From positions 1-51,457 of the forward strand of contig PEAD01000022.1 in the NCBI GenBank assembly GCA_002753335.1: a stretch of DNA of 51,457 nucleotides. Reading direction: 5' to 3'. Position numbers and translations under genes: made by a program. This document shows, one piece after another, positions 44,985 through 51,457 of this stretch (position 1 is the first letter of the stretch; each line of letters starts with the position of its first letter). This DNA comes from Nitrospirae bacterium MYbin3 (GTDB lineage: Bacteria > Nitrospirota > Thermodesulfovibrionia > Thermodesulfovibrionales > Dissulfurispiraceae). The notes under the pieces were generated by a model. The model did not search any database and was not told where the DNA came from. It saw only the letters and a list, made by a program, of their open reading frames with translations.

Positions 44985-46247
44985 ATGCATTTAATCCACA
45001 GGAACACTTGTCGAGTCTGCGGCTCTTCTGCCCTGACCAAGGTCATTGATCTAGGTGAGCAGTATCTGCAAGGGTCGTTTGTCAAACCAGGCAAGGAATT
45101 GCCTCCTATGCGGAAAATACCCTGCGTCTTGATGCGCTGCGATCCCACACAGGATGAAAAGGCATGCGGTTTGTTGCAGATGGCTCATTCTGTTCCACCT
45201 AGGATACTGTATTCAGCATACTGGTATCGGTCTGGCACAAACCAGACCATGCGCGATCATCTCAAGGGCATAGCCGACGAGGCTGCTGGCATTATCAATA
45301 TCAAGGACGCCCGCGTTCTTGATATTGGTTGCAACGATGGCACTCTTTTGCGTAACTATCCAGATGGATTCATCAAGTTCGGCATAGATCCTTCCGATCT
45401 TGCACAGGAAATCAAGGGAGACATCACGGTTGTCCAGGATATTTTCCCTTCAGAGCAGCTCAACAAGTCTACCGGGGGAAACAAGTTTGACATAATCACA
45501 TCAATTGCCATGTTCTATGATTTGGAGAACCCTGTGGCGTTTGTGAAAAGCATTAAACAGTCATTAACTCCGGATGGAGTCTGGATTTTCGAGATGTCCT
45601 ATATGCCTACTATGCTCAAGATGAATTCTTATGACACGATATGCCATGAACATCTGGAGTACTACAGCCTTGCTGTGATTGAGGACATTCTCAAACGCGC
45701 CGGCATGAAGGTGATTAGGGTTGGTATGAACGATATCAACGGCGGCAGTATCCGTTGTTATGCCACTCATGACGATTCGTTCAAATATACACAGAAAGAA
45801 TTTCTTCAATCGCTGGAAACATTGCGTCAGGAGGAGTTTGATCTTGAGTTGGATACAGACAAACCGTACCGGAACTTTCAGGAGAGGATCAATGTTCATC
45901 GCGAGGAACTTACGTCATTGCTCAAAAAGCTTAAGTCCGAGGGCAAAAGGATCCATCTATATGGAGCCTCGACCAAGGGCAATACGATTCTTCAGTGGTG
46001 CGGTATTGATAGGTTCATTATAGACTATGCGGCTGATCGCAACCCCGATAAGAATGGAGCGCGCACAATCGGTACTGACATTCCGATTATTGATGAGGCT
46101 TCATCACGGGCGATGAAGCCTGACTATTATCTTGTCCTGCCGTGGCACTTTAAAAAGGAGTTTGTAGAAAGGGAGAAAGATACTCTTGACAGGGGTATCG
46201 GTATGATCTTCCCCCTTCCGACCATCGAAGTTATCAAGAAACATTAG
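44985..46247 (+). CDS. Sugar C-methyltransferase (three-domain, NovU/TylC3-like)
   Basis: A 420-residue protein with an N-terminal zinc-type cysteine cluster (CRVCGS, later VLMRC), then a SAM-binding domain (VLDIGCNDGTLLRNY near residue 105, GIDPSD). A catalytic-centre region follows with CHEHLEYYS, in which the His-Glu-His pattern is conserved in the family. A C-terminal Rossmann-like domain is last (IHLYGASTKGNTILQWCGI). This architecture belongs to methyltransferases that add a methyl group to carbon 3 of NDP-keto-deoxysugars to give branched sugars. Fragments of antibiotic and O-antigen clusters use the same enzyme. The neighbour at 46260 is a plausible partner. Confidence 0.88.
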   Translation: MHLIHRNTCRVCGSSALTKVIDLGEQYLQGSFVKPGKELPPMRKIPCVLMRCDPTQDEKACGLLQMAHSVPPRILYSAYWYRSGTNQTMRDHLKGIADEAAGIINIKDARVLDIGCNDGTLLRNYPDGFIKFGIDPSDLAQEIKGDITVVQDIFPSEQLNKSTGGNKFDIITSIAMFYDLENPVAFVKSIKQSLTPDGVWIFEMSYMPTMLKMNSYDTICHEHLEYYSLAVIEDILKRAGMKVIRVGMNDINGGSIRCYATHDDSFKYTQKEFLQSLETLRQEEFDLELDTDKPYRNFQERINVHREELTSLLKKLKSEGKRIHLYGASTKGNTILQWCGIDRFIIDYAADRNPDKNGARTIGTDIPIIDEASSRAMKPDYYLVLPWHFKKEFVEREKDTLDRGIGMIFPLPTIEVIKKH

Positions 46248-46259
46248 CATTTTTAGTCT

Positions 46260-47135
46260 ATGAATGCCCTTATCTTCGGCGCCAATGGCCAAGACGGCTA
46301 CTATCTAAGCGAGCTCTGCCGGGCGCATGGTATTTACCCAATCGGTATATCTCGTACAGGGGACGGCTTGCGCGGTGATGTGTGCAATTACGAGGATGTT
46401 AATGCGTTGATCAAAAAGTATTCTCCGGCGTATATTTTTCATCTTGCTGCGCGATCAACGACCCATCACGACGCACTTTTCGAGAACCATCAGACAATCT
46501 CAACGGGGACCCTGAATATACTCGAATCGGTCAAGACAAGCTGTCTTCAAGCCAAGGTTTTTCTCGCTGGCAGTGGGCTCCAATTTGTGAACACAGGAAG
46601 TCCAATTTCTGAAACTGCCCCCTTTTACGCAAGCAGCCCATATGCGGTTGCCCGTATTCAGTCTGTATATGCTGGTCGTTACTATAGATCTCTCGGAATT
46701 CCTGTGTATGTAGGCTATTTGTTTCATCATGAGAGTCCTCTCAGAAAACCGAGTCATGTCAGCAAAATGATCTCGCTTGCAGCACAACGTATAGCCTCTG
46801 GTAGTGTTGATAATATTGAGGTGGGCGATCTTTCTGTTGAAAAGGAATGGACATTTGCCGGCGATGTTGCGGAGGCGATGTTCACTCTGATTTCTCAGGA
46901 TTCCATATTTGAGGCAGTGATTGGTTCTGGCGTTACCTATTCTATTCAGAACTGGCTGGAACAGTGTTTCAAAATCATAGGAAAAGACTGGCACGATCAC
47001 GTTCGTATTCGTGAGGGATTCTCACATGAATATCCGATACTTGTATCGAATCCTTCGACGATAAGGTCTCTAGGCTGGTATCCGAAGGTTGGATTTGTAG
47101 AACTCGCCAAAAGAATGATGGAGTTTTCGGAATGA
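46260..47135 (+). CDS. NDP-sugar SDR protein, GDP-mannose 4,6-dehydratase-like
   Basis: A 291-residue extended SDR. The NAD(P) site is ALIFGANGQDGYYLSELC, as in GDP-mannose 4,6-dehydratase. FHLAARSTTHHDALFENHQT and the nucleotide-stabilising AGSGLQF follow. The catalytic tyrosine block reads SPYAVARIQSVYAGRYY, with arginine (CGT) where the family has the catalytic lysine (Y-x3-K). The rest, EWTFAGDVAEAMFTLI and the C-terminal substrate part, is intact, though the protein is shorter than typical GMD by about 50-80 residues. It may be a reductase, an inactive partner, or an enzyme that tolerates Arg. The preceding C-methyltransferase makes a deoxysugar role likely. Confidence 0.82.
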   Translation: MNALIFGANGQDGYYLSELCRAHGIYPIGISRTGDGLRGDVCNYEDVNALIKKYSPAYIFHLAARSTTHHDALFENHQTISTGTLNILESVKTSCLQAKVFLAGSGLQFVNTGSPISETAPFYASSPYAVARIQSVYAGRYYRSLGIPVYVGYLFHHESPLRKPSHVSKMISLAAQRIASGSVDNIEVGDLSVEKEWTFAGDVAEAMFTLISQDSIFEAVIGSGVTYSIQNWLEQCFKIIGKDWHDHVRIREGFSHEYPILVSNPSTIRSLGWYPKVGFVELAKRMMEFSE

Positions 47136-47159
47136 GCTTTCTTATTGAGATGTCAAATC

Positions 47160-48305
47160 ATGCGAATTGGGATTAATGCCCTTTACCTTGTGCCTAAAAA
47201 GGCTGGTGGACTTGAAACCGTTCTAAGGAATCTTCTTGCTGCCATAGCAAAGATTGACAACAAAAATGAGTACTACCTTTTTACCAATAGTGAATGCTCT
47301 GGAACTTTCGAGACTGGACGTATAATTAATGAGGTTAAATGTCCTGTTTCTGGAGCTTGCCGTCCATGTAAGCATATTTGGGAGCAGACGATTTTTCCTT
47401 GGTGGCTCAAAAAATATAAAATTGATGTGTTGCTATCACCGGGGAATGTTGCTCCACTTTATTCTCCCTGTCCTTCTGTATCTATAATCAATGATGCGAT
47501 TCCCTTTATTCGACCGGAGAGTTTTGGTCTTGTTGAAAAGATTATGCTGCGGATTCTATTTCGTCTGACCGCGATGAGAAGTGCAGCAATACTTACACTC
47601 TCTGAATCCGCAAAAAGAGAAATAGTCCTGCATCTTGGCGTCAAAAGCAAAAAGGTTCAGGCTGTCTACCTTGCGGCTGAAGAGCGCTTTTTCCCTTCTA
47701 TAGATAATTTGGATGAGGTTTTGAACCGTCACGGCATAAGAAAACCCTATTTGATTTGTGTTGCATCAAGCCGGCCGTATAAAAATGTCGGAGGCTTGGT
47801 GCGTGCATTTGCCCTCTTAAAAGAAAGGCATAGCATTCCCCATCAGCTTGTGATTATAGGACTTGCAGGCAGCGCCCATACCGAGCTTTTAAATATCGCA
47901 GATGTATTGATAGCTAACAGTGATATAATTTTTACCGGTCATGTTAAAGACGATGAATTGCCGAAATTGTATTCAGGGGCAATAGCATCAGTATATCCGT
48001 CATTTTACGAAGGGTTTGGGCTTCCTCTATTGGAGTCTATGGCGTGTGGAACTCCTGTTGTTTCATCTAATGCGGCCTCTCTTCCTGAAGTTTTAGGTGA
48101 TGCCGGAATTCTTTTTGATCCGCACGATATCAAGCTGATGAGCGAGGCGATATTCTCGGTTATTTCTGATGAAGGTCTGAGAAATGTTTTGCGTGAGAAA
48201 GGGTTTGAACGGGTAAAGACTTTTTCATGGGAAACATCAGCGGGACAAATCATAAATATACTTGAAGAGGAAGCGCATTATTTTATGGCAGGCAGGCGCC
48301 ACTGA
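47160..48305 (+). CDS. Family 4 glycosyltransferase
   Basis: A 381-residue GT-B enzyme: RIGINALYLVPKKAGGLETV at the start, a basic ESAKREIVLHLGV block, CVASSRPYKNVGGLVRAFAL and the donor-site PSFYEGFGLPLLESMACGTP (E-x7-E present), ending with GILFDPHD. Typical of mannosyl- or rhamnosyltransferases of O-antigen clusters. ATG 47160 is preferred over the upstream TTG 47145. The stop overlaps the next start by one base. Confidence 0.9.
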   Translation: MRIGINALYLVPKKAGGLETVLRNLLAAIAKIDNKNEYYLFTNSECSGTFETGRIINEVKCPVSGACRPCKHIWEQTIFPWWLKKYKIDVLLSPGNVAPLYSPCPSVSIINDAIPFIRPESFGLVEKIMLRILFRLTAMRSAAILTLSESAKREIVLHLGVKSKKVQAVYLAAEERFFPSIDNLDEVLNRHGIRKPYLICVASSRPYKNVGGLVRAFALLKERHSIPHQLVIIGLAGSAHTELLNIADVLIANSDIIFTGHVKDDELPKLYSGAIASVYPSFYEGFGLPLLESMACGTPVVSSNAASLPEVLGDAGILFDPHDIKLMSEAIFSVISDEGLRNVLREKGFERVKTFSWETSAGQIINILEEEAHYFMAGRRH

Positions 48306-49459
48306 TGCATATATGCTTTGTCATAGAATATTACTATCCGCACATTGGCGGGGCAGAGATACTGTTTCAGAATCTTGTTGAGGGATTGGTCGGTTTGGGC
48401 CATGAATGCAGTGTTGTCACTTGCCGTTTGCCAAATACCCGGAAGGACGAAGTTGTTAATGGTGTAAATGTACATCGTGTTTGGGTTCCGACATTTGGGG
48501 ACAGATACTGGTTCACTTTTTTAAGTTTATTTTCTGCATGGAGATACGGACGCAAGGCAGAAATAATTCATACAATGACCTATAACGGCGTACTTGTTGC
48601 ATGGCTTGTGTCTATGCTGCAAAACAAACCTTTATTTATAACTGTTTTTGAGGTTATAGGCAAAAAATGGCATAAGTTGGGGCTTAGCTCTGTAAAAGCT
48701 TTTGTGTTCAGATTGATCGAAAGGGTAGTCCTCGCTTTCCCCTATGATTCATATTCTTGTATCTCTAGAAATACTATGGCTGCCCTTCAGGAATATTGCA
48801 TTCCGGCAAAGAAACTTTTTCTTGCTTATCCCGGAATAGATTACAAGCTTTTTAGTCCCACAGGCTATCCTGAAAAGAGTAACCAGATAACTATAATTCC
48901 TGGCAAGGCACCAGAAACATTTTTGTATACATATTATGGACGCCCCGGTTTTGTAAAGGGTGTTGAGTATCTCGTGAGAGCGATTCCGGAGATTAGACAA
49001 AAAATCCCACATTCGCGTTTGCTGCTCATATTATCAAGAAAGCCTGAAAATCTATATAAAAAAATAATCCAGCTTATTGAAGCTTTAGGCCTCAAGATAG
49101 GTGAGGACTTGTATTTAATCGATTCTGTGCCGAGAGATCAACTGCCTCTATATCTCAGAGCAAGCGATTGTATTGTTGTTCCGTCGTTAAACGAAGGTTT
49201 CGGCTTTTCTTGTGTTGAAGCATGTACTTTAGGGCTGCCTGTTGTTGTAACAAGTGCAGGTTCTCTTCCTGAAGTCGTATTCGGTAAATATGTAATTGTG
49301 GAGCCTGCTGATTCTTCGGCGATTGCTCGTGGTGTTGCAAGTGTTTTTAATCGAGAGTGGATGGTTTCGGGAGAGAAAATTTTTTCATGGGAGAATTATA
49401 TAGAAAGACATGTTGAGGTCTATAACAGCGAGTTATCTATAAGGAGCCAAAAGGGCTAA
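48305..49459 (+). CDS. Family 4 glycosyltransferase
   Basis: A 384-residue GT-B enzyme: HICFVIEYYYPHIGGAEILF at the N-terminus, VNGVNVHRV, TYYGRPGFVKGVEYLVRAIP in the donor half, and PSLNEGFGFSCVEACTLGLP, where the E-x7-E pair is again present. It closes with SSAIARGVASV. Membrane association is suggested by several short hydrophobic stretches only. Its 1-base overlap with the previous gene indicates coupled expression. Confidence 0.9.
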   Translation: MHICFVIEYYYPHIGGAEILFQNLVEGLVGLGHECSVVTCRLPNTRKDEVVNGVNVHRVWVPTFGDRYWFTFLSLFSAWRYGRKAEIIHTMTYNGVLVAWLVSMLQNKPLFITVFEVIGKKWHKLGLSSVKAFVFRLIERVVLAFPYDSYSCISRNTMAALQEYCIPAKKLFLAYPGIDYKLFSPTGYPEKSNQITIIPGKAPETFLYTYYGRPGFVKGVEYLVRAIPEIRQKIPHSRLLLILSRKPENLYKKIIQLIEALGLKIGEDLYLIDSVPRDQLPLYLRASDCIVVPSLNEGFGFSCVEACTLGLPVVVTSAGSLPEVVFGKYVIVEPADSSAIARGVASVFNREWMVSGEKIFSWENYIERHVEVYNSELSIRSQKG

Positions 49460-49470
49460 GAGCAAAAACT

Positions 49471-51363
49471 ATGTGCGGCATTTGTGGAAAAATTAATCTT
49501 GACGGTCAGCCGGTATCAGAAAGGCTGATCAAAAGCATGAATTCAGCCATTGTTCACAGGGGGCCTGATGACGAGGGGGGGGTCATTAAAGGACCTGTGG
49601 GGCTCGGTCATCGTAGGCTGAGCATAATCGACTTGTCCGATTCAGCCCGCCAGCCAATGTGCAATGAGGATGGCACTATATGGATTGTATTCAACGGTGA
49701 AATATACAATTTTCAGGAATTAAGCAGAGACTTGCTGTCAAAAGGACATGAATTCCGTACAAAGAGCGACACAGAGGCAATAATCCATCTTTACGAGGAA
49801 TACGGCGCCGAATGTCTAAAATATCTAAGGGGCATGTTCGCTTTTGCTATTTTTGATGAAAAACGTGATGAGCTTTTTCTTGCGCGAGACAGGGTAGGGA
49901 AAAAACCTCTTTACTATTACCACACCGATAAAACATTTATTTTTGCTTCAGAGATTAAGGCCATACTTCAGGATAACAGTATTCAAAGAACACCAGACCT
50001 TGAAGGGATTAACCACTATCTGACCTACCTGTATGTGCCTTCCCCGTGGTCGGCTTTTAAGGGAATAAAAAAACTGCCGCCAGCTCATTATATGATTTTG
50101 AAGGATGGAAAAATAAAGACAGAACGGTACTGGAAGCTGTCATATCTGCCCAAACATCAAATTTCCTTTGAATCTTTGAAAAAAGAAATCATCAACAGGC
50201 TTAGAGAAGCTGTAAAAATAAGGCTTATAAGCGACGTGCCTCTCGGTGCGTTTCTTAGTGGTGGGGTTGATTCAAGCGCTATAGTGGCGTTGATGTCTCA
50301 GTTGATGAGGGAGCCTGTCAAGACTTTTTCTATAGGGTTCAAGGAGGAGGCATATAACGAGCTTCGTTATGCGAGGATGGTTGCCGAAAGATTCAAGACC
50401 GACCACACCGAATTTATGGTGGAACCTAAGGCCGTAGATCTGCTGCCCAAACTAGTCTGGCATTATAACGAACCTTATGCTGATGTGTCGGCAATTCCAA
50501 CTTATTATGTATCAAAACTTGCTCGCGAGCATGTGACAGTTATTCTTAACGGGGATGGGGGAGATGAGAATTTCGCCGGATATGGTAGATATGTTGCTAA
50601 TGAGTATTCGGCGCTGATGCACAGGTTTTTGCCTGCAGCTCTGGTTAATATGACACTGCCGCTTTTGAATAATATTCCGCACGGCCACCATCCTAGGGGT
50701 TTTATCTGGAGGCTTAAGCGTTTTCTTAAGGAGTACGTAAAACCTTCTGAAGTGAGAAACGGCCACTGGATATCTCAGTTTACGACAGAGATGAAGTCAG
50801 AACTTTGTACAGATGATTTTATTGAAAGTGTTTTTCATGCCGATTCTTTGGATCTGCTGCTTGATAAATATAAAGAAGCTGAAGCCGAAACATTTTTGGA
50901 TAAGACTCTTTATGCTGATGTGGCGATGTATCTGCCGGAAGATTTGCTTGTGAAGGTTGATATAGCATCGATGGCTAATTCTCTCGAATGTCGTTCTCCC
51001 TTTTTAGACCAAGAATTTATGGAGTTTGCGGCTATGATTCCATCGGAATACAAACTAAAAGGCAGATCAACAAAGCATATATTGAAGGAATCCCTTAGAG
51101 GTATTTTGCCTGATGAGGTTATGTTCAGGGAAAAGATGGGTTTTGGAGTCCCGCTGGACTATTGGTTCAGGAATGAGTTAAAGGATATGGCTTATGATAC
51201 TCTTCTCGGAAGGCAATGTGTTGAGCGTGGATACTTTCATAAAGAATATATTCAGCGAATTCTTGACGAACATGTATCTGGAAAGTGGAACTGGCAAAAC
51301 CATATATGGAGCCTGTTGATGCTGGAGTTGTGGCACCAAACGTTTATTGATGGCTATGCATAA
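49471..51363 (+). CDS. asnB: Asparagine synthetase B, glutamine-hydrolysing
   Basis: A 630-residue two-domain amidotransferase. Cys2 (MCGICGK) is the Ntn-type nucleophile, exposed after loss of Met1, followed by [14 protein letters not shown] and [11 protein letters not shown]. The C-terminal synthetase domain has the PP-loop [14 protein letters not shown] near residue 265, [18 protein letters not shown], and the [18 protein letters not shown] block. Members make asparagine from aspartate, ATP and glutamine. AsnB homologues inside surface-glycan clusters are also used to amidate sugar carboxyl groups, a role I can only suggest here from context. Its last eight bases overlap the queC start. 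Confidence 0.93.
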   Translation: MCGICGKINLDGQPVSERLIKSMNSAIVHRGPDDEGGVIKGPVGLGHRRLSIIDLSDSARQPMCNEDGTIWIVFNGEIYNFQELSRDLLSKGHEFRTKSDTEAIIHLYEEYGAECLKYLRGMFAFAIFDEKRDELFLARDRVGKKPLYYYHTDKTFIFASEIKAILQDNSIQRTPDLEGINHYLTYLYVPSPWSAFKGIKKLPPAHYMILKDGKIKTERYWKLSYLPKHQISFESLKKEIINRLREAVKIRLISDVPLGAFLSGGVDSSAIVALMSQLMREPVKTFSIGFKEEAYNELRYARMVAERFKTDHTEFMVEPKAVDLLPKLVWHYNEPYADVSAIPTYYVSKLAREHVTVILNGDGGDENFAGYGRYVANEYSALMHRFLPAALVNMTLPLLNNIPHGHHPRGFIWRLKRFLKEYVKPSEVRNGHWISQFTTEMKSELCTDDFIESVFHADSLDLLLDKYKEAEAETFLDKTLYADVAMYLPEDLLVKVDIASMANSLECRSPFLDQEFMEFAAMIPSEYKLKGRSTKHILKESLRGILPDEVMFREKMGFGVPLDYWFRNELKDMAYDTLLGRQCVERGYFHKEYIQRILDEHVSGKWNWQNHIWSLLMLELWHQTFIDGYA

Positions 51364-51457
51364 AAAGGCCGTAGTTCTTTTGAGCGGAGGGGTTGATTCT
51401 TCTACTGTTGCAGCTATTGCAAGGTCTGAGGGTTATGATATCTATGCTTTAAGTTTT
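51356..51457 (+). CDS. queC: 7-cyano-7-deazaguanine synthase, N-terminal fragment (runs off the window)
   Basis: The first 34 codons of a PP-loop ATPase, starting at ATG 51356 and open to the window edge: [20 protein letters not shown], then [11 protein letters not shown]. That start and the ALSF end of strand two match QueC, which makes preQ0 for queuosine and deazapurine synthesis. It overlaps the asnB stop by eight bases in another frame. The remaining residues, including the zinc cysteines, lie outside the window, so the name rests on the first motif. Confidence 0.8.
   Translation, partial: MHKKAVVLLSGGVDSSTVAAIARSEGYDIYALSF

Noticed and set aside
35505..51363. RfaH ops/JUMPstart element for the long glycan cluster
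   Set aside because: I looked for GGCGGTAG before the cluster and at gene starts and did not find it.
1..51457. CRISPR arrays, tRNA and rRNA genes
   Set aside because: No regularly spaced repeats, no cloverleaf-like TTCGANNC-with-CCA patterns at gene ends and no rRNA signature words were found by eye.

Overview
The window looks like chromosomal DNA of a Gram-negative, motile or at least chemotactic bacterium. It holds outer-membrane polysaccharide export genes, a methyl-accepting chemotaxis protein, a long single-chain PurL, GlnE and a CIRCE-controlled groESL. Moderate-to-low GC, the gene mix and the IS481/group II intron debris would suit Nitrospirota or Desulfobacterota, but I cannot fix the phylum from sequence alone. 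No rRNA, tRNA or CRISPR array was seen.

Layout. (1) 1-3014: the 3' end of a TPR protein, then about 2.3 kb of mobile-element debris: a truncated IS481-type transposase with its terminal repeat, a small membrane-protein ORF, a pair of GC-rich hairpins, and a group II intron that has lost its protein gene. (2) 3015-6986, minus strand: purL. (3) 7.1-16.6 kb: a first polysaccharide locus with an O-antigen ligase/polymerase-like protein, two glycosyltransferases and a secreted protein of unknown function on +; a glycosyltransferase, an HPr-kinase-like P-loop protein and a flippase on -; then a polysaccharide deacetylase on +. (4) 16.7-20.7 kb: an amino-acid-type ABC binding protein without its transporter, followed by a chemoreceptor. 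(5) 20.7-24.6 kb: a capsule/EPS export operon (ParA-like tyrosine kinase, Wza-type lipoprotein, Wzz/GumC-type chain-length protein) behind a possible sigma-54 promoter. (6) 24.7-26.8 kb: groES-groEL with CIRCE operator and terminator. (7) 26.8-35.5 kb: a tightly packed run mltG-ispG-methyltransferase-oppB-yjbQ-sugar transferase-oppC-glnE, in which the two dipeptide-permease genes are separated by two unrelated genes. (8) 35.5-51.4 kb: a second, all-plus-strand surface-glycan cluster: flippase, two B12-binding radical SAM proteins (one fused to a methyltransferase), a methyltransferase, six glycosyltransferases or related genes, a C-methyltransferase, an NDP-sugar SDR protein, asnB, and the start of queC at the window edge.

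How it fits together: regions 3, 5 and 8 plus the lone sugar transferase in region 7 together supply most parts of a Wzx/Wzy-type pathway: a priming phosphoglycosyl transferase, glycosyltransferases, flippases, ligase/polymerase, chain-length control and outer-membrane export. Whether they build one polymer or two is not decidable here. The least familiar part is region 8, where radical-SAM/B12 chemistry, C-methylation, an atypical sugar dehydratase-like protein and an asparagine synthetase suggest an unusual, modified or branched sugar. Base composition shifts visibly between neighbouring genes in region 8, as is common in horizontally exchanged glycan clusters.
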